A stretch of 64,000 nt of DNA from an uncultured Lachnospiraceae bacterium (GCA_910588845.1 CAJURU010000015.1:1-64000), one strand, 5' to 3'; counted from the first letter of the stretch, positions 35,857 through 47,068 are shown. Numbers and translations are program-made. The notes: generated by a model not told the origin, from the letters alone.

Positions 35857-37088
35857 TGCGTATCCGGCAATTGGGCAAGAACCTCGGGAAACAATTCCAC
35901 GCTTCGCCGAAGTATTCCCTGCATGTAGGCTATGATGATTCCATAATTGGTGATGGGGACGCCTTGGTCCGCCGCACATTTCAAGCGATACCGCATCTCA
36001 CGCTCATTCAGCATACAGCCGCCGCAATGGATAACCAGCTTATACTCTGATAAATCCTCTGGAAATTCCGTGCCCGAAGAAAACTCGATTTGAAGCCGTT
36101 TTCCGGTATACTTAGCAAGCCAGCGCGGTATTTTTACAGAACCGATATCATCACATTGCCTGTGATGCGTACAGCCTTCAGAAATCAAAACTTTATCCCC
36201 ATCCCGCAACTGCCCTACGGCAGCCGCTCCTTGTACTGCTCCCAGCAAATTCCCTTTATAGCGGGCAAACAAGATAGAAAACGATGTCAGTGGTATCTCC
36301 GCAGGCGTCTCAGCGCTGACTTTGGCAAATGCCTGGCTGTCCGTAATCACCATCGCCGGCTGCTGCCCAAGCTGTCTTAACGTCTCCGCTAATTCTTCAT
36401 CCCTCACCACGATAGACACTGCGCCTGTCTCTAAGATATCCCGAATTGTCTGCTGCTGCGGCAAAATCAATCTTCCCTTGGGTGCGGCCGAATCAATCGG
36501 CACTACCAACACCACAAAATCCAGCGGATGCAGCAAATCTCCCACAATCCTCCGCGTAGTCTGCTGCGGCACGGCAAAGCGGGCAATTTTTTCTTTTAGT
36601 TCTTCAATCTGATACCCTGTTTTAGCGCTGATTCTTATGATATTATCTGCCTTTTCTGCCAGGTCATTTCCCGCTGGAAAATCCTGCCCCTCTAATAAAT
36701 CATCCTTATTAATCGCCAATAAATAAGGAATTTTCTTCTCCCGGAAAATTCCCAGCAGTTCCAGCTCCGCTTCTGATATCCCTGTGGTACCATCCATCAC
36801 AAGCACCGCCACGTCTGTCTTATTTAAAATCTGCTTTGTTTTTCGCACCCGCAGTTCTCCCAGCTCTCCATCATCGTCTATGCCTGGCGTATCTATGATT
36901 ACCACCGGCCCCAGCGGCAGCAGCTCCATCGCTTTGTGCACCGGATCCGTGGTGGTTCCCTTAACCTCAGACACTACCGCAAGCTCCTGGCCCGTCACTG
37001 CGTTGACGACACTGGATTTTCCTGCATTTCTCCTGCCAAAAAAACCGATATGTACGCGTTCTGCGGAAGGCGTGCTATTTAAACTCAT
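35853..37088 (-). CDS. hydF: [FeFe]-hydrogenase maturation GTPase HydF
   Basis: 411 residues. The GTPase domain has GRRNAGKSS (P-loop), a GTT switch, DTPGIDD and INKDD. The middle dimerisation domain follows, then the cluster-binding domain with CTHH (C-x-H) and, about 50 residues on, HCGGC, ligands of a 4Fe-4S cluster. HydF is the scaffold that delivers the assembled diiron subcluster to HydA. HydE, HydG and HydA are not in the window. The start at 37088 has AGGAG 6 nt upstream; the frame could run to 37256 without an SD. The preceding gene is the TM1266-type regulator, a common pairing. Confidence 0.96.
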   Translation of the reverse strand: MSLNSTPSAERVHIGFFGRRNAGKSSVVNAVTGQELAVVSEVKGTTTDPVHKAMELLPLGPVVIIDTPGIDDDGELGELRVRKTKQILNKTDVAVLVMDGTTGISEAELELLGIFREKKIPYLLAINKDDLLEGQDFPAGNDLAEKADNIIRISAKTGYQIEELKEKIARFAVPQQTTRRIVGDLLHPLDFVVLVVPIDSAAPKGRLILPQQQTIRDILETGAVSIVVRDEELAETLRQLGQQPAMVITDSQAFAKVSAETPAEIPLTSFSILFARYKGNLLGAVQGAAAVGQLRDGDKVLISEGCTHHRQCDDIGSVKIPRWLAKYTGKRLQIEFSSGTEFPEDLSEYKLVIHCGGCMLNEREMRYRLKCAADQGVPITNYGIIIAYMQGILRRSVELFPEVLAQLPDTQ

Positions 37089-37155
37089 GATGTCTCCTCT
37101 CTGCATCCTGAACTTATTACCTGAATGCGTTTTATCCTGACTGCTATTTTCTATT

Positions 37156-37404
37156 CTACTTTTCCCTTGAATATGCGGCCTTACTGCTGATACCTGGCAG
37201 ATTTCCCAATTTACCGGAAAGCGCGCTGATGACATTCTGCGGCGCATCCACTGCAATACTAATGATATTTATATCCTTTTTGGGATAGGGAATTCCCATC
37301 CTTCCTACAATATAAGCTCCGTATTCATGAAGAATCTGATTCAATTCCTCCACAGAAGCCTCTTCCTCCACGATAATTCCGATAATCGCTACTCTTGACT
37401 CCAT
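37156..37404 (-). CDS. TM1266 family putative iron-only hydrogenase system regulator
   Basis: 82 residues with an ACT/ferredoxin-like pattern (VAIIGIIVEEEASVEELN, YGAYIVGRMGIPY, INIISIAVDAP, LSGKLGNLPGI). The family is named for its co-occurrence with hydrogenase maturation genes, and here it directly precedes hydF. SD AAAGGAAATAA precedes the ATG. Direct regulation of hydrogenase genes is inferred from context in the family, not shown here. Confidence 0.85.
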   Translation of the reverse strand: MESRVAIIGIIVEEEASVEELNQILHEYGAYIVGRMGIPYPKKDINIISIAVDAPQNVISALSGKLGNLPGISSKAAYSREK

Positions 37405-37486
37405 TTATTTCCTTTCTTAATTGTATCACAATTATTTTACAATCTCTACTGCCTGTTTGAGAATAATCCGCCATAAACGTATCCCT

Positions 37487-37717
37487 TTACTCTTCAAACT
37501 CCACTGTCACAAAAAAACCTTTGGGCGTCTCCTTTATTTCTATCACTTTCCCCTCCCTGGAATGCAGCCTGTCGGAAAATGAGTAATTGGAAGACATCGC
37601 ATACGCCTTACCCAACGTATAGTAATAAGAAGAGGGCAGTTTTCCCTCCGTAACCGGAAGGATATCTCCCTCTTTCAGCAATCCAGTACGCTCCATTTTA
37701 AATTCCATCTGACGCAT
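37487..37717 (-). CDS. Small conserved-looking protein, unknown function
   Basis: 76 residues, no membrane segment, with a beta-rich C-terminus (SREGKVIEIKETPKGFFVTVEF) and a central YYYTLGKAYAMSSNYSF. No family recognised. The ATG at 37717 has GAGGGGG 7 nt upstream; an earlier ATG at 37732 overlaps the trkH end. It starts 12 bp after trkH and is probably co-transcribed with trkA-trkH. Confidence 0.65.
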   Translation of the reverse strand: MRQMEFKMERTGLLKEGDILPVTEGKLPSSYYYTLGKAYAMSSNYSFSDRLHSREGKVIEIKETPKGFFVTVEFEE

Positions 37718-37728
37718 ATGTAACCCCC

Positions 37729-39168
37729 TCAAGAACGTTTCCAGGTGGAAGGCGAGAACAGCAGCAGGAGTGGAAACAACTCTAAACGTCCTGCAAGCAT
37801 ATCAAACATCAGCACAAACTTGGCGGGCTGGCAATACACGCTAAAGTTGGCCGCCGGCCCCACCTCATTCAGCCCTGGCCCGATATTGTTCAGCGTCGCC
37901 GCCACCGCTGTAAAATTCGTGGTAAAATCCAGATTATCCAATGAGACCAACAGTGTCGAAGCTGCAAAGATTACGATATACGCGATAAAAAATACGGAAA
38001 TGGACCGCAAAATTTCTTTGTTCACCACACGGCTCTCTATTGTCACCTGGCGCACGCGCTTAGGGTGGATTAAGTGTGAGAGCTCATTCTTAACCATTTT
38101 CAGCATAATCATCACGCGGGACACCTTGATTCCTCCACCTGTACTTCCAGCACAAGCGCCCACAAACATCAGCGCAACCAAAATAGCTTTAGAAAATTCC
38201 GGCCACATATTAAAATCTACCGTAGAAAACCCGGTCGTAGTTATAATGGACGCCACCTGAAACGCCGCATGGTGAAAAGCCTCAAACAATGATTGGAAGC
38301 TGCCGCGGATATTTATTGTAATTAACAAAACAGCCGCTAAAATAATTCCCAGATAGTACCGCATCTCTTCATGCTTAAATGCCTGCATCGGCTTTCGCGC
38401 GCGAATCAGATAATAAACGTTAAAATTAACGCCGAAAAGAATCATAAAAATTGTAATTACAACCTGAGAGGCGACGGCATAGCTGCCAATGCTGCTGTTG
38501 AGCACGCCAAATCCACCTGTACCCGCTGTACCAAAGGAAATCGTCATTGCCTCAAAAGGTGACATGCCGGTGAGCAGCAGGAGAATAATCTGAATAACCG
38601 TCAGAAAAATATACATCTCATACAAGATACGCGCCGTATGGCGTACCCGCGGCACTAATTTTCCTACCGTCGGCCCCGGGCTCTCCGCACGCATCAGATG
38701 CATATTATAGCCGCCAGCCAGCGGCAGAATCGCGAGAATCAGCACCAGCACGCCCATACCGCCAATCCAATGCGTGAAACTACGCCAGAACAAATTGCAT
38801 TTTGACAAGGCTTCCACATCCGCCAATATACTTGCCCCCGTGGTTGTGAGACCGGAGATTGTCTCAAACAACGCATCCGTATAACTGGAAAATTCCCCCG
38901 ATAAAAAGAGGGGGAGCGCCCCTGTCACACTCAAGAGGATCCAGCTCAGAGACACTGCCACAAACCCTTCCCTTGCGTAAAACACCGAGCTCTTGGGTTT
39001 TCTCAGTTTGCCAAGCGCCCCTACCAACAGGCAGGACACTGCCACAACAAGATATGCAAAACCTTCCCTCTCCCCATAGATGAGCGCAGCAACACAGGGC
39101 AGCGCCAAAAACAACGCCTGAAATTCCAGGACACGGCAAAGAATATATCTGATAATTGAGTAATTCAT
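37729..39168 (-). CDS. trkH: TrkH-type potassium uptake membrane subunit
   Basis: 479 residues with the four-repeat (M1-P-M2) layout of Trk/Ktr/HKT channels. Selectivity-filter-like stretches: GLTTTGAS, FGTAGTGGFGV, ITTTGFSTVDFNMW, and NNIGPGLNEVG. It imports K+ across the membrane, gated by the cytosolic TrkA. It follows trkA by 21 bp in the same orientation, so the two form one unit. Confidence 0.94.
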   Translation of the reverse strand: MNYSIIRYILCRVLEFQALFLALPCVAALIYGEREGFAYLVVAVSCLLVGALGKLRKPKSSVFYAREGFVAVSLSWILLSVTGALPLFLSGEFSSYTDALFETISGLTTTGASILADVEALSKCNLFWRSFTHWIGGMGVLVLILAILPLAGGYNMHLMRAESPGPTVGKLVPRVRHTARILYEMYIFLTVIQIILLLLTGMSPFEAMTISFGTAGTGGFGVLNSSIGSYAVASQVVITIFMILFGVNFNVYYLIRARKPMQAFKHEEMRYYLGIILAAVLLITINIRGSFQSLFEAFHHAAFQVASIITTTGFSTVDFNMWPEFSKAILVALMFVGACAGSTGGGIKVSRVMIMLKMVKNELSHLIHPKRVRQVTIESRVVNKEILRSISVFFIAYIVIFAASTLLVSLDNLDFTTNFTAVAATLNNIGPGLNEVGPAANFSVYCQPAKFVLMFDMLAGRLELFPLLLLFSPSTWKRS

Positions 39169-39189
39169 AATGTTTCTCTTCGTCCTCCG

Positions 39190-40545
39190 TCACCGCAAAA
39201 TATCCTTCAAATCATGGAAGCCCCTGGCGGTAGTGACTACCACTACCGTATCTCCAAGCATGATAGAATCCTGTCCACCTGGTGTTATAATTATGCCCTT
39301 GCGGTTAATACAGGCAATCAGCAGATTGTCTTTCAGCCGCAATTCCTTTAGCGGCACACCTACGAGCTCGGACTGTTCATTTACACGAAATTCCAGAGCC
39401 TCTACCTTATTCTCAATCAACCGGTATAAGGTCTCGATATTACTGCCAATAGAATTCTGCATAGCACGGACATATTGGAGAATATACTCTGCCGTAATGT
39501 TTTTCGGGTAGAGCACGCTCCCCAAATCTAGCCCGTCAATGATTTCATCATAGGAAATCCGGTGTACTTTGGTAATTGTCTTTGCCTTGGAAACATTTTT
39601 GGCAAAAAGGCTGAGCATGATATTCTCTTCATCCAGGCTGGTCCAGGATACAAAAGAATGGACGCGCGGCAGCCCCTCCTCATAAAGCAGCTCCCGGTCT
39701 GTGCCATCGCCGCGGATAACCAACGCCTGGGGCAAAAGCTCACTGAGTTCATTGCAGCGTTCCTTGTCCTGCTCAATAATTTTAATCTCAATCCCCATTG
39801 GCAAAAGCTGCTTTGCCAGATAATAGGTGGTTTCTCCGCCCCCTATGATCATGCAGCTCTTAATACGGTTAGTCGCCATGCCGATTTTACGGAAAAATTC
39901 ATTGGCATTCCTCGACGACGCCACCACCGTAATCACGTCTTTCTCTCTCAGTTCAAAATTACCGTCAGGGATAAAGACCTCCTCCCCGCGCTCCACGGTA
40001 CAGATTAAGACATCACATCCCAGACCACTGGAAATATAAGTAAGCGGCCGGCCGTGCAACACAGAACCTTCGTTTAATTTGCATTTTAAAAGCTCTATCC
40101 TCCCCTTTGCGAAAACATCCACTTTAATGGCAGAAGGAAACTTCAAAAGCCTGGAAATCTCGCATGCCGCCGCATATTCCGGGTTAATAATCATCGACAG
40201 CCCCAATTCTTCCTTGATAAAAGCAATTTCCTTATTGTACACAGGATTGCGCACTCTGGCAATCGTATTGCAGTCGCCTGCTTTTTTGGCAATCAGGCAG
40301 CAGAGCAGATTCAATTCATCCGATGCTGTCACTGCAATCATCAGGTCCGCGTCTTCAATTCCCGCCTCCTTTTGAACAGTAAGGCTGGCTCCGTTGCCGA
40401 CAATACCCATCACATCATACTGATTTGCCACCGCCTCTGTCCTATATCCATCCACATCTATCACTGTAATATTATGACCTTCTTTACTCAACTGCTCGGT
40501 CAAGGTTGCACCCACATTTCCACAACCCACTATGATAATCTGCAT
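39190..40545 (-). CDS. trkA: TrkA potassium uptake regulator, two RCK domains
   Basis: 451 residues. Two tandem RCK-N (Rossmann) domains, GCGNVGATLTEQL at the N-terminus and IIGGGETTYYLAKQL near residue 230, each followed by an RCK-C domain. The first nucleotide site keeps the GxGxxG motif; the second reads GGGETT. It forms the cytosolic ring that gates TrkH in response to nucleotides. It is the first gene of trkA-trkH. Confidence 0.95.
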   Translation of the reverse strand: MQIIIVGCGNVGATLTEQLSKEGHNITVIDVDGYRTEAVANQYDVMGIVGNGASLTVQKEAGIEDADLMIAVTASDELNLLCCLIAKKAGDCNTIARVRNPVYNKEIAFIKEELGLSMIINPEYAAACEISRLLKFPSAIKVDVFAKGRIELLKCKLNEGSVLHGRPLTYISSGLGCDVLICTVERGEEVFIPDGNFELREKDVITVVASSRNANEFFRKIGMATNRIKSCMIIGGGETTYYLAKQLLPMGIEIKIIEQDKERCNELSELLPQALVIRGDGTDRELLYEEGLPRVHSFVSWTSLDEENIMLSLFAKNVSKAKTITKVHRISYDEIIDGLDLGSVLYPKNITAEYILQYVRAMQNSIGSNIETLYRLIENKVEALEFRVNEQSELVGVPLKELRLKDNLLIACINRKGIIITPGGQDSIMLGDTVVVVTTARGFHDLKDILR

Positions 40546-40629
40546 GGTCTCCTCCCATCTGTGCCGTTCTGGCGCAAAATCTTCTGTATTTTATTATTCT
40601 GACAAAGTTATTTTTGTCACATGATTAAA

Positions 40630-41523
40630 TTATTTATCAAACTTCTTGATTAATCCCAAACCGATGGGGTAAGGCCCGGTATGGACGCCGATCGTCGCCC
40701 CAATCTGAAAAATATCAATAGATCCATAATGGGAATACGTCTTCAAAGAAGCCAGAAGTTCATCGCGAAAAGCGACTGCCTCCTCATAATCGTAGCCATA
40801 TCCCACCACGATTTGATAATCATCCGGTGATTCTCCAATTTTATGAAAATGTTCCTTCGCCTGTTCAATCAGACGCTTTAGCGCCTTTTTCCGGCTTCTG
40901 CTAATGCCAATGGGAAAAATTTCTCCCTCGCGCAGCATAATCAGCGGTTTAATTCCCAGCGTAGAGGCCGCGCTGCCCATAACCTTGCCGATCCGTCCGC
41001 CGTGAATCAGATATTCATAATTCCCCACGGTAAAAATAATCCGCCCACTGGCTTTTATACGCTCAATGCCAGCCACCGTCTCACCAAAAGAAAGTCCGGC
41101 CTGCTGCATACGCACTGCTTCTAATGTCAAAATTCCCTGGAGCACTGTGTTGACAGTCGTGTCAATGACCTCTATCTTCACATCCGGGTATTCCTCTTTC
41201 ATAGACTCCGCCGCCGTTCTTGCCGAATTGAAGGAACCGCTGAATTTGACGGTGATACACAGGCAGATAATATCCTTGCCCTCTTTCGCATAGGGAGTAA
41301 ATGCTTCCACATAATCCTGCACGGAGGGCAGGGATGACTTGGGAAACTTATTGGGATTATCCACCATCTCCTGGTAAAATTCCCGCACGCCAATCTCCTC
41401 AATTTCCTTCTTGTAATCCTTGCCGTTAAAGGTTACATAAAAGGGCACAACCTTAATTCCCATCTTCTGTGGAATCTCCTGCCCAAGATCGCAGGAACCA
41501 TCTGTAATAATCTGATACGCCAT
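40630..41523 (-). CDS. DegV family fatty-acid-binding protein
   Basis: 297 residues. DegV features: YQIITDGSCDLGQEI at the N-terminus, TVKFSGSFNSAR (fatty-acid carboxylate site with Ser), and EVIDTTVNTVLQGILTLEA; the C-terminal domain has HGGRIGKVMGSAAS, LGIKPLI, and GATIGVHTGPYPIGLG. In FakB proteins this fold presents a fatty acid to FakA kinase; no FakA homologue is in the window, so that role is inferred from the family. The SD is GGAAGAG. Confidence 0.93.
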   Translation of the reverse strand: MAYQIITDGSCDLGQEIPQKMGIKVVPFYVTFNGKDYKKEIEEIGVREFYQEMVDNPNKFPKSSLPSVQDYVEAFTPYAKEGKDIICLCITVKFSGSFNSARTAAESMKEEYPDVKIEVIDTTVNTVLQGILTLEAVRMQQAGLSFGETVAGIERIKASGRIIFTVGNYEYLIHGGRIGKVMGSAASTLGIKPLIMLREGEIFPIGISRSRKKALKRLIEQAKEHFHKIGESPDDYQIVVGYGYDYEEAVAFRDELLASLKTYSHYGSIDIFQIGATIGVHTGPYPIGLGLIKKFDK

Positions 41524-41550
41524 GTCTCTTCCTTTCTTTATTATGCGATT

Positions 41551-42027
41551 TTAAAACTCCCCAACCCTGCCGCCAGTGACTGCTAACAAATCCTGCGCCG
41601 CTAAAGACAGAGTGGTTCCTATCCTTCCGCCGCTGATATAGATCTTCTCATAATCAAGAGCCGACTTGTGTAAAAATACCGGGTACTGTTTCTTCATGCC
41701 CAACGGACTGCACCCTCCTCGGACGTAGCCGGTCACAGCCGTTATATCTTTCACATGAATCATATCCAGGGATTTCTCCCCGACAAGCCGCGCCGCCTCC
41801 TTTAGCCGTACCTCCTGCGCAACTGGAAGTACGAACACATAATATTGTCTGCTCTTTCCCTGGAGCACTAACGTCTTAAACGACTGCTCCAAAGGTACTC
41901 CTGTCTTCTGGGCCGTATGAAGCCCATCAATAAATTCATCGCATTCATATTGCAGTAAGTCATAAGGTATTTTCTTCTTATCCAAAATCCGCATGGCATT
42001 CGTCTTAATTTCTTTCTCTTTCGCCAT
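41551..42027 (-). CDS. YbaK/EbsC-type Cys-tRNA(Pro) deacylase
   Basis: 158 residues. The YbaK fold is visible as TNAMRILDKKKIPYDLLQYE, SFKTLVLQGKSRQYYVFVLPV, the catalytic Lys in EVRLKEAARLVG, and the conserved TGYVRGGCSPLGMKKQYPVF. It removes Cys wrongly attached to tRNA-Pro. The start at 42027 has GGGAGG upstream; the longer frame to 42096 has no SD. A strong promoter lies at 42182-42210. Confidence 0.92.
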   Translation of the reverse strand: MAKEKEIKTNAMRILDKKKIPYDLLQYECDEFIDGLHTAQKTGVPLEQSFKTLVLQGKSRQYYVFVLPVAQEVRLKEAARLVGEKSLDMIHVKDITAVTGYVRGGCSPLGMKKQYPVFLHKSALDYEKIYISGGRIGTTLSLAAQDLLAVTGGRVGEF

Positions 42028-42181
42028 CCTGCCTCCCATCAGCCGCCTTCCAATCCTGTCTCCCGCCACAAACGCGGCGGCCCGGCTGTTGTCCACCGGA
42101 ATAAAGAAACGGAAGAAATGCTGACTCCTCAGCGCTTCCTCCGTCTCTGTCTCTTCTACTAGCCGTCAGATTCTAAACAGC

Positions 42182-42210
42182 ATCATAGCACGAAATATAA
42201 GTTGTGTCAA
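42182..42210 (-). promoter_or_regulatory. Sigma-A promoter upstream of the YbaK-type gene
   Basis: On the minus strand TTGACA, a 17-bp spacer, then TATGAT. Both hexamers are near consensus. The predicted transcript has a leader of roughly 145 nt before the start codon at 42027. Confidence 0.75.
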
Positions 42211-42233
42211 CGCCAGCGCGCCTCCTCTGATAT

Positions 42234-45200
42234 CTACTTTGTCACTTTCTTCTTCATGGCCTTGCTGTATGCACCGTACTTTACTTTCTTGCCAATCTTC
42301 GCATAACTGCGGACCCTCACATAATATGTCTTGCCCTTTTTTAACTTTTTCAGGGTATAAGAAGTCTTAGACGTTTTAACCTTCTTTGCACCTTTGAAGG
42401 ACTTCTTTGTGGAATACGAAATCTCATACCCCTTCGCCCCGCTCTTCTTCGTGCTCAAACTCAATTTCACCAGAAGCTTACCGCCTTTTTTCGCCGTGAG
42501 CTTTACAATCTTATTTTTCTTAGGCATAATGGTAAATTTCACCGTCTTAGATCCATTGTACCTGCCTTTTCCTGTGACTTTAAGCGAACTCTGGCCGACC
42601 TTTATATTATTACTGTAAGAGACCGTGTAATCCTTGTTGGCTGCCAGTTTCTTTCCTTTGTACGTCACTGTTGCTTTGGGCTTTTGCGCTTTCCCTGTAT
42701 AAGTAAGCGTTATTTTGGAAAGCTTTACACTTGCAGCGCTGATCGAAATTGGCTTCTGGCTCTCATTGTCGCCCGGGTTATTTCCACCTGAATTATCCCC
42801 TCCTGGATTGTTGCCGCCTGGGTTATCCCCTCCCGGATTGTTGCCGCCCGGGTTATCCCCTCCCTGTGTCTCCTTCCATCTGGCCGTCAAGGTTATATCT
42901 TACGTAACAGGAGTATTCTCAAAGTCAAAGGCTGTTTCTTCACCCTCTGCAAACCATCCTTCAAAATCAAATCCTGTTTTCTCAGGTTTCTGGGGCTTTT
43001 CCGCTTTCTCTCCCCTTTTCACAGTTATCGTTGAAATATCCGAACCATTATCCGGGTTAAGCGTGATCGTACATGATATTTTCTCCAATACCGCCAATGC
43101 ATCCTGCAATGATGCCAATGCATTGTCAACTTCCTCTTTGGTAACATCTTCCTCTGCCGCCGTCTGCATGATATCTTCCAACACTTCCTGGAACAACGCC
43201 CAGCTCTCAGCTGTGTAATCACCCTGTGAAAGCTTCTGGGCGTCTGCAATGGCCTGATTCAGCGATGTCTTATCCCCACGTCGCACCAGGGCGTTTTTCT
43301 TCGCTGTGAGAGCTGCTTTTGCCGCGTCCACATCGCCCTGCGATACGTCGTTGCTATCGACAATTCCCTCTGCATCTGCGAGCGCTTTCGTGAGAGCCTC
43401 CCAGCTTGCAGTCGTATATTCAGCCTGCCTCAAGGACTTCACAGTTTGTATCAAATCATTTAAAGACTTCTTATTGCCCAGCTTCGCCAACGCGTTTTTC
43501 TTTGCCTGTAAATCAGCTGACGCCGCCTGAACTTCCGCCTCGCTGCTTGGCCTGGTTATCTGCTGTTTTGCCGCCGCCAATGACTGCTGCAATGCCTGCC
43601 AGCTTGAGACTGTGTAATCTGCCTCCTTGCCCCCCGCTATAATAGCCTCCACAGACGATACGACCGCCTGCAAGTCTGTCGTGTCAACATTCAATTTCGT
43701 GTATACGGCGCAATGGAATATCACTTCCGTAGTCTTACCATGTAAGGTCACCGTCGCCTTCAAACGAACGTCCGCAATCGGTTCACTCGCCCCAGGCAAT
43801 GTCACTTTCCCGCTATTATCAATAACATTCGGATTGGATGATTCCCAGGAAATCGTTGCCGCGCCGCCGCAGGCTGTCGTCGGAAGCGTAAGCGCACCGT
43901 CTGTGATAGATAACGAAAGGCTTCCATCCTCGCCCTTTATGATATCTAAATCAAGCGCCGCCTGCAAATCAGTCATTATTGCTTCTTTGATGGATGCATT
44001 CATAAATCCATTTGCTTCTTCTTCCCCCAAAGCGTAATCATATATGCGAAAATCCTTGATGTTTCCCTTGAAATCGCTATCGCCATTATGCGCATAGATT
44101 GCATTGCCGATATAAGCGAATGCAACGCTGCCCATCTCTGCTAATGAGTAATCTGCCGTTATCGTATTTACTTTGGCGCCATCCTGATACAGGCTCATAG
44201 TCCTTCCATCCATTACTACCGTAAGATGGCTCCAGGTATTGGCCGCCGGAGCTGCCGTCTTGATATTGTTGGTATTTCCATCCCATCCTCTGGGACACGC
44301 ATTAACTAACAGATTTCCTTTGTCGTTCGTATTTATAATGAAATGTTTGGAGCCTCCATTGTTTGGATTACACTCCGTACCATTGCCAAATCCAAATGCA
44401 TTGCTCGTGATCCCCCGCGCGTCTTTGACCCAGAAAGAAACGCTCATCCTGTCGTTGCCAATCAGCGCGTCAAACAGCTCTGTCGGCAGTGAGAGATAAC
44501 TTGTGCGCGATGGACCGCCTGTAAATGCTGCGCCATTTTCAGTGCTGAAACTCATCCCCGTCGCTACGGCATCGTAATGGTTCCCGGATGCATCCTTGCT
44601 GTCCGCCGTTAATGGATAATAAGCAAGTAAGTGTTCTTCTGACGCGGATGTGTCTGAGGTATCTTTATCGTTATAAATTGCTAACGCCTGTTCTGGGGCA
44701 ACCGCGCAGCCATATACACGGAAATCCTTGACATTGCCTTTAAAATCACTGTCATTATTATGCGCATAGATTGCATTGCCAATATAGGCAAAGGCCATGT
44801 TTCCCATCTCAGCCACCGAGTAATCTTCGGATATTTGTTTTACTTTTACACCATCTTTATATAAAGTAAAACTCTTTCCTTCCATTACAATGGTTAGATG
44901 GAACCATGTATTTTTCGTGGGCGCTGCCGTCTGGATGTTGTTGCTGCCCTCGTTCCATCCGCTCGGACACGCATTAACATAAATGTTGCCGGATTTATTT
45001 GTATTTACAATAACATGCTTGGAGCCTCCATTGTTCGGATTACACTCCGTACCATTGCCAAACCCAAAGGCGTTACATTTGCTGTCCTGTGCATCTTTTA
45101 CCCAAAAAGAAATTGTAAGATTATCATTGTCACTTGTGCGGTTAAACATCGCCGCAGGCAGTGAGATATAACTGGAACGCGCGTTTCCGCCTGAAAAAGC

Positions 45201-46892
45201 CGCGCCGTTTTCCCGGTCAAATATAACCCCATTTGCCGTGCCGCTATTGTGGTTCCCCGATACGTCATGGCTGCTGGCAGTCAAGGGATACCAGCCTAAC
45301 AGGTCTGCTCTCAGCTCTGCTACGCTCTTCAAATCAAATCCATTTTCCATAAGCGTGTTCAAGGCGTCTGCCGCTGCCTGCACCTGTGTGTTTGTAACTT
45401 TGTCTGCGCCTGCCTGCACAAGCGTGTTTGCCGTTTCCATGGCGGATTTTAAGGCAGTCAGGTTATATTTGGCGTTGGCTGCATCACCATAAAATGTTTC
45501 CGCTTCCCTAAGAGCAACGCCCAAATCAGCAAAAACTGCATCCAGGCCCTTTATCTGTACCGAAAATACCTTCTGCTGGGAAAAAGTACCTGAAGTTACC
45601 GTTGCGGTCAGGCTTGCAGTCACATCACCAGATGTTGGGCATACGAGAGAAGCCTTTGTACCATTTATTTTTAAGGCATCTGCCGGTTTACAGCTCCATG
45701 TAATAGAAACGCCTTGCTGTCCTCCGACTTCTTCTCCGACAGACGGCAGTATCATGTTAGATTCCACAACAGTCGGAATCGCCGCTTCTAAGTTCTTTAT
45801 CGTATTGGCAACTTCCAATTTCGGCGATTTGTTGCTTTGATAGACATGTCTTGCCAGCTCCTCCGTGGCAAAATCCATGATAATCCAGCCATAATTTTTG
45901 CCATAATCTAACTTTCCGTTGTTATAGTCCAGGAAGTTAGCGTTAATGCTGCTTGCAGATGTTTTCGGATTATTGTCTCCCGCTGTACTCATGAAATTCA
46001 GGAAATATGTGGTCTCAGGCGTGATAGTGATATCCTTGCCATCCTCCGCCTTCACGACCTCGTTTGTCGTATGCGGCGGATTGTCCAGCCCCTGTTTGAC
46101 AACCGTCCATTTATTATCTTTTTTATATTCATAGCGGTCCTGTACGCAGAAACGCAGCCATCCATACTTACTGACCCTTTCAGGGTCGGACCAAGGCGGC
46201 GTTACCATATCCGAACCCTTCTGGTCATTCCAGAAAAGCCTCACGCCCTTATCCCCCGCATAGTCGTCAGAAGCGCTGTGGTAACGCCTTGACAGGACAA
46301 TTTTTTTCCTTACATCCTTCAGGTTCGCACTTCCATTTTGCAGGTACCAGTACTCCGGGTTTTCTTTGATATAATTATGGATATACGTCTCTATCTGCGC
46401 ATCCTCAGTTTCTCCATCATCTTTTTTCATGCTCATGACAATTGTCTCTGTGGGATGCGCATTCAGGAAATCATAGCAATTTTTTAAAACTTCATCCAAA
46501 TACAGATTCTTCCCATTTTCTGACTTGCAATCTGTTTCACCATGGACAAGCCGCAGTTTCTCCCCATCGTCTTCCAGACGGATATCCAGGAAACGAATAC
46601 CATTGTTAAGCTGTTCCGTTATCGTTGTATTCTGGCATTGTGCTGAAATTGTGGCGTCAATAAATGATAATTTTACTATTTTGGTTCCGCTGTCATGCGT
46701 CCCCGGAAGGTTAATCTGCGAAATCTTTAAGTTGTCATCCAGATAAGACATTCAATCCGCACTGCTTACCCTCTCCCATATATCGGTTGTCGTTTCTGCT
46801 GCTTTCGCTTCCACCGGATAGAAAGTAATTGCCGTACAAAATACAATTCCAGCCAGCGCTGCGCTAAAAATTTTCTTTAATCTTTTTCGCAT
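42234..46892 (-). pseudogene. Secreted PI-PLC-like multidomain protein with two in-frame stops
   Basis: One continuous frame from ATG 46892 (SD GGAGG) to 42234, about 1,550 codons, interrupted only by TGA at 46752-46754 and TAA at 42900-42902. Before the TGA: a signal peptide (KRLKKIFSAALAGIVFCTAI) and DIWERVSSAD. After it: a PI-PLC X domain with GTHDSG and LVHGETD (catalytic His pair), two LamG-like domains (LLGWYPL; LLAYYPL), an Ig-like segment, three FIVAR-like helical repeats and an InlB-type repeat (FDFEGWFAEGEE). After the TAA the InlB repeat simply continues (DITLTARWKE), then Gly-Asn-Pro repeats and a C-terminal domain also found in the protein at 54441. Both stops replace expected residues without a frame change. 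Sequencing error remains possible. Confidence 0.85.
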
Positions 46893-47002
46893 GAGCAATA
46901 TCCTCCTCTTCCCTACTTTAAATAATATTATCGCAGAATATTATAGCAGAAACCCCCAAAAGTTTCCAGTAATTGAGAGGATTTTTCAGCATAATTATCA
47001 TA

Positions 47003-47045
47003 TAAAACAGAATGTCCCCAGAACACTTTTTCGTGCCCCAGGGAC
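47003..47045 (-). terminator. Terminator after trpD
   Basis: On the minus strand GTCCC and CAC pair with GTG and GGGAC around a GAAAAA-type loop, followed by ATTCTGTTTTAT. It ends the trp operon 24 bp past the trpD stop. Confidence 0.65.
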
Positions 47046-47068
47046 GACTGGTTTTAAAACCGGCATCA

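Noticed and set aside
36842..37256. Longer N-terminus for HydF
   Set aside because: The 56 extra codons before 37088 overlap the upstream regulator gene and lack an SD, while 37088 has a good one.
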